64,000 nt of DNA from Betaproteobacteria bacterium (GTDB taxonomy: Bacteria > Pseudomonadota > Gammaproteobacteria > Burkholderiales > Rhodocyclaceae). Made by a program: the position numbers and the translations under genes. Within the stretch, counting starts at the first letter, position 1; every line of letters starts with the position of its first letter. The stretch lies in assembly GCA_009781175.1 (NCBI GenBank), contig WQYQ01000014.1, forward strand, positions 1 to 64,000. The letters are read 5' to 3'. Below the pieces are notes generated by a model. It was not told where the DNA came from. It worked only from the letters and a program-made list of their open reading frames with translations, and did not search any database. Positions 10,903 through 19,382 of the stretch are shown piece by piece.

Positions 10903-13296
10903 ATGAATAAGCAGGCGCTCAGCGAGCGCGATATCTGCACAAAATTCATCACACCAGCCCTGGAAAAGGCTGGATGGGACGTGCTAACCCAGGTGCGCGA
11001 AGAGTTTCTGCTGACCAAGGGTCGCATCATCGTGCGTGGCAAGTTGCACACCCGCGCCCAGCACAAACGTGCTGACTATGTGCTGTTCCATAAACCCAAT
11101 CTTCCCATCGCCGTTATCGAAGCCAAAGACAACAAGCACACCATCGGCGCGGGCATGCAGCAGGCTCTCGGCTATGCCGAAATGCTGCAAGTGCCATTCG
11201 TGTTCAGCAGCAATGGCGATGGCTTTCTATTCCACAACAAGATCGCCAAGGATGGCGTCATTGAGCGCGAACTGGCCCTGTACGAGTTTCCCAGCGCTGA
11301 AATGCTATGGCAATGGTGGACCGAGCACCAAGAGTTGAGCACCCAGCAGCAGGCGCTGGTCACTCAGGACTATTACAGCGACGGCAGCAACAAGACGCCT
11401 CGCTACTACCAGTTGCTTGCCATCAACAAGACCGTCGAAGCGATTGCCAAGGGACAGCAACGCATCCTGCTGGTGATGGCCACCGGTACCGGAAAAACCT
11501 ACACGGCTTTCCAGATCATCTGGCGTTTGTGGAAGTCACGCGCCAAGAAGCGCATCTTGTTCCTGGCTGACCGCAACATTCTGGTCGATCAAACGATGAC
11601 CAACGACTTCAAGCCCTTCGGCGCGGCCATGACCAAGATTCAAAAGCGGCAGGCCAACAAGTCGTATGAGATCTATCTGTCGTTGTATCAGGCCGTTACC
11701 GGAACCGAAGAAGACAAAAACATCTACAAGCAGTTCAGTCCCAAATTCTTCGACCTGATCGTCATCGACGAATGCCATCGCGGCAGTGCCGCTGAAGACT
11801 CCGCCTGGCGCGAAATCCTGGAGTACTTCCATTCCGCCACGCAAATCGGCCTGACCGCGACGCCCAAGGAAACCAGGGAAGTTTCCAACATCGACTATTT
11901 CGGCGAGCCCATCTACACCTACTCGCTGCGCCAGGGCATCGACGACGGCTTTCTTGCGCCCTACAAAGTGGTGCGCATCGATCTGGACAAGGATCTGACC
12001 GGCTGGCGTCCCGACAAGGGCATGCTCGACAAACACGGCAACGAGATCGAAGACCGCATCTACAACCAGCGCGATTTTGACCGCGCCCTGGTGCTGGAGC
12101 AACGCACGCAACTGGTCGCGCGCAAGATCACCGAGTACCTGAAAGCCACCAACCGCTTCGACAAGACCATCGTCTTTTGCGACAACATCGACCATGCCGA
12201 GCGCATGCGCCAGGCGCTGGTCAATGAAAACGCCGATCTGGTTGCGCAGAGCCATCGCTATGTCGTGCGCATCACCGGCGATAGCGAAGAAGGCAAGAAA
12301 GAACTGGACAACTTCATCTTTCCGGAAAGCGATTACCCGGTAATCGCCATCACATCCAAGCTGATGACCACCGGCGTCGATGCCCAGACCTGCAAGCTGA
12401 TCGTACTGGACCAGCGCATCCAGTCCATGACCGAATTCAAGCAGATCATCGGCCGGGGCACGCGCATCAACGAAGACTTCGGCAAGTACTGGTTCGCCAT
12501 CCTCGATTTCAAGAAAGCAACCGAGCTTTTCGCCGACCCCAGCTTCGACGGCGATCCGGTGCAGATCTACGAGCCCGGTCCCGGCGATCCGCCCGTTCCG
12601 CCGGAAGAGGAAGCGGACGAAGCTTCCTCGTCTGATGAAGACTTCACCTATCCCACGGCGGACGACAACCCCACGTCCCCCGGCGGCGTGGCCGAGCCGT
12701 TGCCGGGCGAGGAAGGCAGCAGCGTGCGCCGCTACGTTGTCGCCAATGTTGAAGTCAAGGTCGTGACCGAACGCGTGCAGTACTTCGACGCCAACGGTAA
12801 GCTGATTACCGAATCGTTAAAGGACTACACCCGCAACACCTTGGCCAAGGAATTCGCCTCGCTTGACGATTTCCTGCGCCGTTGGGGCAAGGCCGAAAAG
12901 AAACAAGCCATCATCGACGAACTGGCCAACCAGGGTGTCTTCTTTGACGCCTTGGCCGAAGAAGTGGGCAAACAATCCGGCAAGGATTTCGACCCCTTCG
13001 ACCTCCTGTGCCATGTAGCCTGGGATCAACCCCCGCTCACGCGCAAGGAACGCGCCGAGCAGGTCAAGCAGCGCCATTACTTCGCCAAGTACAGCGAGCA
13101 AGCGCAAAAGGTACTCGAAGCCCTGCTCGACAAATACGCCGACGAAGGCGTGGCCGCCATCGAGGAAACGCAGATTCTCACCATCGCCCCGTTCAACTGT
13201 CTGGGCACGCCGATCGAACTAATCCGCGCCTTCGGCGGCAAGGATCAATATCAACAGGCCGTCAACGAACTCGAACAAGAGCTTTACCGCGCCTGA
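10903..13296 (+). CDS. hsdR: Type I restriction endonuclease R subunit
   Basis: HsdR translocates and cleaves DNA not methylated by its partner methylase. The 797-aa protein has an N-terminal nuclease domain ([21 protein letters not shown]), a P-loop [15 protein letters not shown] near residue 195, a DEAD-like box [10 protein letters not shown] near 288, motif [13 protein letters not shown], motif [15 protein letters not shown], and an EcoEI-type C-terminal domain after an acidic linker rich in P and E. I chose the ATG at 10903 ([16 protein letters not shown]) over the track start at 10861. It heads a compact plus-strand operon with hsdM 16 bp on, and is unrelated in detail to the broken hsdR at the left edge. 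Confidence 0.95.
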   Translation: MNKQALSERDICTKFITPALEKAGWDVLTQVREEFLLTKGRIIVRGKLHTRAQHKRADYVLFHKPNLPIAVIEAKDNKHTIGAGMQQALGYAEMLQVPFVFSSNGDGFLFHNKIAKDGVIERELALYEFPSAEMLWQWWTEHQELSTQQQALVTQDYYSDGSNKTPRYYQLLAINKTVEAIAKGQQRILLVMATGTGKTYTAFQIIWRLWKSRAKKRILFLADRNILVDQTMTNDFKPFGAAMTKIQKRQANKSYEIYLSLYQAVTGTEEDKNIYKQFSPKFFDLIVIDECHRGSAAEDSAWREILEYFHSATQIGLTATPKETREVSNIDYFGEPIYTYSLRQGIDDGFLAPYKVVRIDLDKDLTGWRPDKGMLDKHGNEIEDRIYNQRDFDRALVLEQRTQLVARKITEYLKATNRFDKTIVFCDNIDHAERMRQALVNENADLVAQSHRYVVRITGDSEEGKKELDNFIFPESDYPVIAITSKLMTTGVDAQTCKLIVLDQRIQSMTEFKQIIGRGTRINEDFGKYWFAILDFKKATELFADPSFDGDPVQIYEPGPGDPPVPPEEEADEASSSDEDFTYPTADDNPTSPGGVAEPLPGEEGSSVRRYVVANVEVKVVTERVQYFDANGKLITESLKDYTRNTLAKEFASLDDFLRRWGKAEKKQAIIDELANQGVFFDALAEEVGKQSGKDFDPFDLLCHVAWDQPPLTRKERAEQVKQRHYFAKYSEQAQKVLEALLDKYADEGVAAIEETQILTIAPFNCLGTPIELIRAFGGKDQYQQAVNELEQELYRA

Positions 13297-13312
13297 GCAG
13301 AACTAAACATCC

Positions 13313-14791
13313 ATGTCACTTGCAACCCTCATCAAAGCCATCCAGGACATCATGCGCAAGGATGTCGGCGTCGATGGCGACGCCCAGCGCATCAGCCAGA
13401 TCTGCTGGCTGTTGTTCCTGAAGATCTTCGACGACAAGGAGCAGGAATGGGAACTCACCCAGCCCGGCTACCGCTCGCCGCTGCAAAGCCGCTTTCGCTG
13501 GAACAACTGGGCCAAAAACCCGGAAGGGGATACCGGCGAAGAACTGATCGACTTCGTCAACAACGACCTCTTCCCAGCCCTGAAACAGCTTGCTTACAAG
13601 GCGATCCCATCCCCGCAAGGCCGCGTAATCGGCTCGGTATTCGAGGACGCCTACAACTACATGAAATCCGGCACGCTGCTTCGCCAAGTCATCAACACCA
13701 TCGAAGAAGACGTGGATTTCAACAAATCCGGCGACAGGCACCTGTTCAACGACATCTACGAAAAAATCCTCGCCGATCTGCAATCGGCCGGCAATGCTGG
13801 TGAGTACTACACCCCACGCGCGGTCACACAATTCATGGTCGACATCCTCGACCCGAAACTGGACGAGAGCCTTCTCGACCCGGCCTGCGGCACGGGCGGT
13901 TTCCTGACCTGTTCCATCGAACATCTGAAGAAGCAGGTCAAAACACCGGAAGACAACCGACGACTACAAGAGAACATCCACGGCGTCGAAAAGAAACCCC
14001 TGCCGCACATGCTGGCCATGACCAACATGATGCTGCACGGCATCGACGTGCCTACCCGTATCCGCCACAACAATACGCTCTCGCGCCCGTTCAAGGACTA
14101 CGGTCCGCACGACCGCGTGGACATCATCGTCACCAACCCGCCGTTCGGCGGCATGGAAGAGGACGGCATCGAAAAGAACTTCCTTGCCAAGCACCAGACC
14201 CGCGAAACCGCCGACCTGTTCATGGCGCTGATCATGCATCGGCTCAAGCACGACACCGGCCGCGCCGCCGTGGTGCTGCCCGATGGCTTCCTGTTTGGCG
14301 AAGGGGTGAAAACCACGCTCAAGCGCGAACTGCTGGAAGAATTCAATCTGCATACCATCGTGCGGCTGCCCAAAGGCGTGTTCGCTCCCTACACCGGCAT
14401 CGCCACCAACATCCTGTTCTTCGAGAAAGGCGGCCCCACGCAAGACGTATGGTTCTTCGAGCATCCTTACCCGGAAGGCTACAAAAGCTACTCCCGCTCC
14501 AAGCCGCTGACCATCGAAGAATTCGAGCGCGAAAAAGCCTGGTGGGGCGACCCGCAGCGCCAGGGCCGCAAAACCACCGAGCACGCCTGGAAAGTCTCGG
14601 CCAAGGAAATCGCCGCCCGCAACTACAACCTCGACTGCAAAAACCCGCACGAAGTAGCCATCGAACTTGGCGACCCTGACGAACTGATGGCCGAGTACCA
14701 GGACATCACCCGCCAATTGCAAGCCGCCCAACAGGCACTGAAGGCCGAACTGCTGGCGGCACTCAGAGCCACGAGCGGAGAACAGGCATGA
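13313..14791 (+). CDS. hsdM: Type I DNA methyltransferase M subunit
   Basis: HsdM is the N6-adenine methyltransferase subunit; with HsdS it protects host sites and is also required for HsdR action. At 492 aa the HsdM_N helical domain (RKDVGVDGDAQRISQICWLL) precedes the methylase, with AdoMet motif I LDPACGTGGFLTCSIEHL near residue 188 and catalytic motif IV NPPFGG near 275. The end overlaps the next gene by ATGA, implying coupling. All key residues are present, so the methylase should be active. Confidence 0.96.
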   Translation: MSLATLIKAIQDIMRKDVGVDGDAQRISQICWLLFLKIFDDKEQEWELTQPGYRSPLQSRFRWNNWAKNPEGDTGEELIDFVNNDLFPALKQLAYKAIPSPQGRVIGSVFEDAYNYMKSGTLLRQVINTIEEDVDFNKSGDRHLFNDIYEKILADLQSAGNAGEYYTPRAVTQFMVDILDPKLDESLLDPACGTGGFLTCSIEHLKKQVKTPEDNRRLQENIHGVEKKPLPHMLAMTNMMLHGIDVPTRIRHNNTLSRPFKDYGPHDRVDIIVTNPPFGGMEEDGIEKNFLAKHQTRETADLFMALIMHRLKHDTGRAAVVLPDGFLFGEGVKTTLKRELLEEFNLHTIVRLPKGVFAPYTGIATNILFFEKGGPTQDVWFFEHPYPEGYKSYSRSKPLTIEEFEREKAWWGDPQRQGRKTTEHAWKVSAKEIAARNYNLDCKNPHEVAIELGDPDELMAEYQDITRQLQAAQQALKAELLAALRATSGEQA

Positions 14792-15912
14792 CCTCCCGCC
14801 TGCCGACTGATTACCCCGCGCTGCTGGCCGACATCAAGCAGCGCGTGCGCCGCGCCCAAACACGGGCCATGCTGGCGGTCAACGCCGAATTGATCCGCCT
14901 CTACTGGGACATCGGTGCCCTCATCCACACCCGCCAGCAACAACAGGGCTGGGGGGCTGGCGTCATTCCCCGGCTGGCGAAAGACCTGCACAACGAACTG
15001 CCGGAAGAAAAAGGCTTCTCCGAGCGCAACATCAAGCGCATGTTGGCCTTCTACCGCGAATACCCGCATCTGGGCGCAAGCGCTGCAAAAGTGCCACAAC
15101 CGGTGGCACAAATCACCGAGGCCGAAAAAGTGACACAGCCTGTGTCACAAATGCCGGAAGGGCAGGACGCGCCTGCCTATCCGCCAGAGTTGCTCCTGGC
15201 GCTGCCTTGGGGCCACCACGTCGAACTGATGAACAAGGTGAAAGACCCCGCCACACGCCAGTGGTACATACGCACCGCCATTGAAAACGGCTGGAGCCGC
15301 AACATCCTCCTGATGCAGATCGAAACCGCTGCGCATCGTCGGCAAGGCAAGGCTGCCAGCAATTTCGCCCTGCGTCTGCCCGCGCCGGAATCCGATCTGG
15401 TGCAGCAAACCCTCAAGGACCCCTACCTGTTCGACTTTCTGACGTTGGAAGCAGGTTTCCACGAGCGCGAACTGGAAACCGGACTCATCGCCCACCTGGA
15501 AAAATTTCTGCTCGAACTCGGCCAAGGTTTCGCCTTCGTCGGGCGGCAATACCACCTCGATCTGGAAGGCGACGACTTCTACATCGACCTGCTGTTCTAC
15601 CACCTGAAGCTACGCTGCTATGTGGTCATCGACCTCAAGCGCGGCAACTTCAAGCCGGAATACGCAGGCAAGATGAATTTTTATTGCAATGTCGTGGACG
15701 ACAAACTGCGCCACGAAAGCGACAAACCCACCATCGGCCTGATCCTGTGCCAGCAACCCAACCGCGTGCTGGCCGAATATGCGCTACGCGGCGTGGACAA
15801 GCCCATCGGCGTTTCCAGCTTCGAGTTGACCCGTGCATTACCGAAAACGCTGAAAAGCAGCCTGCCCAGCATCGAACAGATCGAGCGCGAACTGGGGGGC
15901 GGGCATGAATAA
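14788..15912 (+). CDS. DUF1016 (YhcG) family PD-(D/E)XK nuclease-like protein inside the hsd operon
   Basis: The 374-aa protein has the DUF1016 N-terminal domain (LYWDIGALIHTRQQQQGWGAGVI...ERNIKRMLAFY) and C-terminal domain (LPWGHHVELMNKV...WSRNILLMQIE), with the nuclease-fold core FYIDLLFYHLKLRCYVVIDLK. The family is often found within type I R-M operons, but its exact job is not settled; nuclease activity is inferred from the fold. The linker at about residues 100-125 contains a duplicated KV(P/T)QPV(A/S)Q motif encoded by two DNA palindromes. It overlaps hsdM by 4 bp and hsdS by 8 bp, so it is co-translated with them. Confidence 0.92.
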   Translation: MTSRLPTDYPALLADIKQRVRRAQTRAMLAVNAELIRLYWDIGALIHTRQQQQGWGAGVIPRLAKDLHNELPEEKGFSERNIKRMLAFYREYPHLGASAAKVPQPVAQITEAEKVTQPVSQMPEGQDAPAYPPELLLALPWGHHVELMNKVKDPATRQWYIRTAIENGWSRNILLMQIETAAHRRQGKAASNFALRLPAPESDLVQQTLKDPYLFDFLTLEAGFHERELETGLIAHLEKFLLELGQGFAFVGRQYHLDLEGDDFYIDLLFYHLKLRCYVVIDLKRGNFKPEYAGKMNFYCNVVDDKLRHESDKPTIGLILCQQPNRVLAEYALRGVDKPIGVSSFELTRALPKTLKSSLPSIEQIERELGGGHE

Positions 15913-17674
15913 GCGCACCGCCGAATTGCTTGAAAGGCACTTCGAGGTCGCTTTTGCCGCGCCCGACGGCATCAAGAAGCTGCGCGAACTGATCCTCACG
16001 CTGGCCATGCAAGGCCGGCTAGTGGCGCAAGACCCGAAGGATGCGCCGGCCAGCGAGCTGCTGAAGGAGATCGAAGCCGAGAAACAGCGGCTGGTGAAAG
16101 AGGGAAAGATCAAACCGCCCAGGTTGTTGCCACCGATTAAGGAAGAGGAAAAGCCTTATGCGTTGCCGCAGGGGTGGGAGTGGGTACGTTTTGGAGAAAT
16201 TACTCAGCACAACTCTGGCAAAACTCTTGATGGCGGTAGAAATACTGGACTTCCGAGGAAGTACATCACCACGTCGAATGTCTACTGGGGGAAATTCCAG
16301 CTCAATAACGTCCGGGAAATGCTAATTCGTGAAGACGAGCTAGATAAATGCTCGGCACGTAAAGGAGACTTGCTCATCTGTGAAGGTGGAGAGGCTGGAC
16401 GCGCTGCTGTCTGGGAGCTGGCTGAAGAAATTTGTTTCCAGAACCACGTGCATCGTGCCCGGTTCTACAAAGACGTTAATCCATATCTGGCCTATCGATT
16501 CTTCGAAAAGATTAACGCTAGCGGGGAAATAAATAATTATAGAAAAGGGGTCGGAATATCGAATATGTCGAGCAAGGCACTTGCCTCGATCGTCTTCCCC
16601 TTGCCTCCAAAGTCGGAGCAACACTGCATTGTTGCCAAGATCGACGAACTGATGGTGCGTTGCGACGAGCTGGAAAAACTGCGCGCCGCGCAGCAGGAAA
16701 AGCGCCTTACTGTCCATACCGCCGCCATCAAGCAACTGCTGAACATCGCCGAACCCGATCAGCACCAGCGCGCGCAAACCTTCCTCGCCGAACACTTCAG
16801 CGAGCTTTACACCGTCAAGGAAAACGTCGCCGAGCTACGCAAGGCCATCCTGCAACTGGCGGTAATGGGCAAGCTTGTTCCGCAAAACCCGGACGATCAG
16901 CCAGCTAGCGAGCTGCTGCAAGAGATCAAGGCCGAGAAACAGCGGTTGGTGCTGGCAAATAAGATCAAGGGGCCCAAGCTAGGACCTTCAATCGATCAAG
17001 AAGATGAGCCATTTCCTGTTCCTGATAATTGGTGGTGGGTGAGGATTGCCGAGCTTGCGGAGTCCATAGATTACGGAACGTCACAGAAAACTTGTGATGA
17101 TTCCTCACTTGTTCCTGTTTATCGAATGGGAAATATTGTCGACGGTCGGTTGATCGACGAAGGATTCAAGTACATTTCGCCAGAAATCGACGATCTGCCT
17201 CGTCTCTTTCTTCAACCAAACGATATTCTTTTTAACCGCACGAACAGCTATGAGCTGGTTGGAAAGTCAGCACGATACACAGGCCAAGCCGAGCAGGCGA
17301 CCTTTGCATCTTATTTGATAAGGGTTAGATTACATGACGCGTTACTGAATCCGGTCTTCATGAGTTTGGCTATGAATGCACCCTATTTCAGATCAACTCA
17401 AATCGAACCTGAAATTGTTCAACAGTGTGGACAAGCAAACTTTAATGGTACGAAGCTTTCCCTTTGTGCTGTTCCACTTCCTCCATTTGCGGAGCAACAC
17501 CGCATCGTCGCCAAAATCGACCAATTGATGACGCTTTGTGACTCACTGGAGCAGCACATTGACAAGACTGCCCTTAAGCAAACCGAGCTGCTGAATGCTC
17601 TGGTTCATGCCCAATCACAGAATAAACATGAAAAACCGAAGTCCGTTGCGGAAGCCTTACCCCAACCAGCCTGA
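15905..17674 (+). CDS. hsdS: Type I restriction-modification specificity subunit
   Basis: HsdS recognises the bipartite DNA target. The 589-aa protein has two target-recognition domains (about residues 85-240 and 370-530), each ending in a conserved coiled-coil entry (PPKSEQHCIVAKIDELM, PPFAEQHRIVAKIDQLM). Each half starts with the same conserved block: ELLKEIEAEKQRLVKEGKIK in the first and ELLQEIKAEKQRLVLANKIK in the second, an internal duplication typical of the family. The two recognition domains are visibly poorer in G+C than the repeats around them, as expected for modules exchanged by recombination. Length and both halves are intact, so the system is probably functional. Confidence 0.95.
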   Translation: MNKRTAELLERHFEVAFAAPDGIKKLRELILTLAMQGRLVAQDPKDAPASELLKEIEAEKQRLVKEGKIKPPRLLPPIKEEEKPYALPQGWEWVRFGEITQHNSGKTLDGGRNTGLPRKYITTSNVYWGKFQLNNVREMLIREDELDKCSARKGDLLICEGGEAGRAAVWELAEEICFQNHVHRARFYKDVNPYLAYRFFEKINASGEINNYRKGVGISNMSSKALASIVFPLPPKSEQHCIVAKIDELMVRCDELEKLRAAQQEKRLTVHTAAIKQLLNIAEPDQHQRAQTFLAEHFSELYTVKENVAELRKAILQLAVMGKLVPQNPDDQPASELLQEIKAEKQRLVLANKIKGPKLGPSIDQEDEPFPVPDNWWWVRIAELAESIDYGTSQKTCDDSSLVPVYRMGNIVDGRLIDEGFKYISPEIDDLPRLFLQPNDILFNRTNSYELVGKSARYTGQAEQATFASYLIRVRLHDALLNPVFMSLAMNAPYFRSTQIEPEIVQQCGQANFNGTKLSLCAVPLPPFAEQHRIVAKIDQLMTLCDSLEQHIDKTALKQTELLNALVHAQSQNKHEKPKSVAEALPQPA

Positions 17675-17675
17675 T

Positions 17676-17729
17676 TGACTACGAGTCGAGCGCAAGCCCC
17701 GCCATTTATGGCGGGGTCAGCGAGACAAA
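17676..17729 (-). repeat. 54-bp dispersed repeat, copy B with intact hairpin
   Basis: It begins two bases after the hsdS stop and contains the perfect hairpin CCCCGCCATTTATGGCGGGG. It aligns in reverse orientation with 5118-5171 in the oriC region, 42 of 54 identical by eye. Confidence 0.6.
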
Positions 17730-17770
17730 CGTTATAGGCGCCGTAGGCGCCACCGATCCGTGGCGAAGAA

Positions 17771-17812
17771 GCCCCAAGCTTCAGCTTGGGGGAATTCACG
17801 GCATTCAGCCGA
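17771..17812. mobile_element. Tandem stem-loops resembling an IS200/IS605-type 3' end
   Basis: A CCCCAAGCTTCAGCTTGGGG hairpin (17772-17791) is followed by GAATTCA and a second stem CGGC-ATTCA-GCCG (17799-17811). This order of a strong hairpin, GAATTCAC, a short stem and a G-run resembles the subterminal hairpins (and TnpB guide-RNA scaffold) of IS200/IS605 elements. No tnpA or tnpB gene is present, so at best this is a remnant. Confidence 0.35.
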
Positions 17813-18107
17813 GGGATGAACGGATCATCTCCGATATGCGCGAGAACTGGCACGAGAGGAAGGCGCGTTTTTCATCCGCCAAGCTTGGTCGATGGCTTGA
17901 CTGGTTACGTAGCGAAAAGCTTGTCCCTCGCGGGTTACCTCCGAAAACCATATAACAGGCTGGGCCAATATCGATAAGTGTTAATGTGATGGCTGGGCCG
18001 GCCGTTCACTATTTCAATGGCTATCAGGACTTTTGGGTTCAAGACGGGCCATTTATATCAATGGCATAGATTATTAATTTCGGCGCACTATCTGAAAGTG
18101 ACTTCAC

Positions 18108-18434
18108 ATGGGCGAATACAATATTCATTACTATCAAACGGAAGCCTCGCGCCTTGCCCTTGAAATCGAACGGAAATTGGTGATTCTCGGATTGGATTGG
18201 CATTCGCCCCGCGACATGCAATCCCTGGCCCAGCGTGTGCTCGAAACCGATGCAAAACGGATAAGCCATGTATCAGGTGATTCGCACCATGAAATCGCCT
18301 GGATAGAGTTGTGCGGTTTGATTGGTTTGATGAACATGCTGATGGCGGGATCGGCAGAAAAGAATGTTGAAGTGCACGGCAATGAAGTTTGGAAAGCCAT
18401 TGCTCAAGCGCTGTGGAAAGAAAAAGGCGTTTGA
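18108..18434 (+). CDS. Hypothetical protein, 108 aa
   Basis: I do not recognise this protein. It is soluble, starts MGEYNIHYYQTEASRLALEI, has no signal peptide or transmembrane segment, and includes a helical, hydrophobic stretch IAWIELCGLIGLMNMLMAGSA. Base composition is lower in G+C than the neighbouring core genes. It lies between the IS-like debris and the first parS site, so it may have arrived with foreign DNA. No weak start alternatives improve it. Confidence 0.55.
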   Translation: MGEYNIHYYQTEASRLALEIERKLVILGLDWHSPRDMQSLAQRVLETDAKRISHVSGDSHHEIAWIELCGLIGLMNMLMAGSAEKNVEVHGNEVWKAIAQALWKEKGV

Positions 18435-18473
18435 AAAGGGAATCCAGGTTTTGGATTAGTTCAGGCCGTGTGC

Positions 18474-18489
18474 TGTTTCACGTGGAACA
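18474..18489. promoter_or_regulatory. parS: parS centromere site (one mismatch)
   Basis: TGTTTCACGTGGAACA differs from the ParB-binding consensus TGTTTCACGTGAAACA at one base. It lies 8 bp upstream of the TSUP gene and 4.2 kb upstream of parB. Confidence 0.85.
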
Positions 18490-18496
18490 AAAGTGA

Positions 18497-19255
18497 ATGG
18501 AGTGGTTGCTATTAGGTGGCGGCGCGTTTTTCGCGGGCCTGGTTGATGCCGTTGTTGGTGGCGGGGGTTTGATTCTTGTTCCGCTCCTTCTGACGAGTTT
18601 TCCCAACTCACCCATTTCGGTTCTTTTTGGCACCAATAAAGTTGCCGCCATCGTTGGAACATCGTCCGCCTGCATACGCTACGCTAAATCGATAGGGATT
18701 CCTTGGAACGTTGCCGCTTGGGTGGCGGCTACGGCTTTTCTGGGATCCTGGATCGGAGCGCAATCCGTTTCCTTGCTGCACAGGGAAACGATGAAACCGC
18801 TGGTGCTGCTGTTATTGATTCTTGTTGGTGGCTACACTTTTGCCAAGAAGGATTTTGGGCGCATGGAGGGCCACCCGATAGCGTTACGCTGGAGGCTGCC
18901 CGTAGCGCTCGGCTTTGGCGGCATTATCGGGTTTTATGACGGATTCTTCGGGCCGGGTACGGGGAGTTTCCTGATTTTCGTTTTCATCCGTTGGTTCGGA
19001 TTCGATTTTTTGAGAGCTTCGGCTGCGGCAAAGCTTGTGAATGTCGCGACTAACCTTGGCGCGATTTTATTTTTCTCCACCCATGATGGAGTTTATTGGA
19101 AGCTCGCCGCAATGATGGCGGTTGCGAATCTGCTTGGTGCGCTTGTCGGTGCTCATTTAGCCCTTCGTCATGGGAATCGCTTTATTCGCTGGCTGTTCAT
19201 GTTGGTCGTCGTTGTGTTGATCGGAAAGCTGGGCTGGGAAGTTTGTTTCACGTGA
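18497..19255 (+). CDS. TSUP family (TauE/SafE) membrane permease
   Basis: The family exports or imports small sulfur-containing or organic anions; the substrate here is unknown. The 252-aa protein has the TSUP N-terminal signature FFAGLVDAVVGGGGLILVPLL and its internal echo GFGGIIGFYDGFFGPGTGSFL, reflecting the duplicated two-fold fold, with about eight hydrophobic segments. It is bracketed by two parS sites, the second overlapping its own stop codon. It has its own plausible ATG at 18497, though with a poor Shine-Dalgarno. No sulfur-metabolism gene is adjacent to suggest a substrate. Confidence 0.9.
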   Translation: MEWLLLGGGAFFAGLVDAVVGGGGLILVPLLLTSFPNSPISVLFGTNKVAAIVGTSSACIRYAKSIGIPWNVAAWVAATAFLGSWIGAQSVSLLHRETMKPLVLLLLILVGGYTFAKKDFGRMEGHPIALRWRLPVALGFGGIIGFYDGFFGPGTGSFLIFVFIRWFGFDFLRASAAAKLVNVATNLGAILFFSTHDGVYWKLAAMMAVANLLGALVGAHLALRHGNRFIRWLFMLVVVVLIGKLGWEVCFT

Positions 19256-19259
19256 AACA
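19244..19259. promoter_or_regulatory. parS: parS centromere site (perfect)
   Basis: TGTTTCACGTGAAACA is the exact 16-bp palindromic consensus bound by chromosomal ParB. It spans the stop codon of the TSUP gene and lies 124 bp upstream of mnmG. Confidence 0.95.
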
Positions 19260-19382
19260 ATAAGGTCTTTCGTAGCCGATCGTGAATGGATTGCCAAAAT
19301 CGGGCATTTATCTAGGCTTTGAGTTATCGGACAGGTATCATTTCGGCCCTTCACCAGATTACCCGCCAAGCGGGAACATTCC

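Larger units (their letters stand above)
17675..18107. other. Gene-free stretch after hsdS with repeat and IS-like hairpins
   Basis: This 433-bp gap holds the 54-bp repeat copy B, a GGCGCC...GGCGCC inverted pair, and two stem-loops resembling the 3' end of an IS200/IS605-type element. One frame across it gives a protein-like fragment (RDERIISDMRENWHERKARF and onward) ending in TAA at 17953-17955, with no start in good context; I treat this as a possible gene remnant. The remainder up to 18107 shows nothing I can name. Confidence 0.4.
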
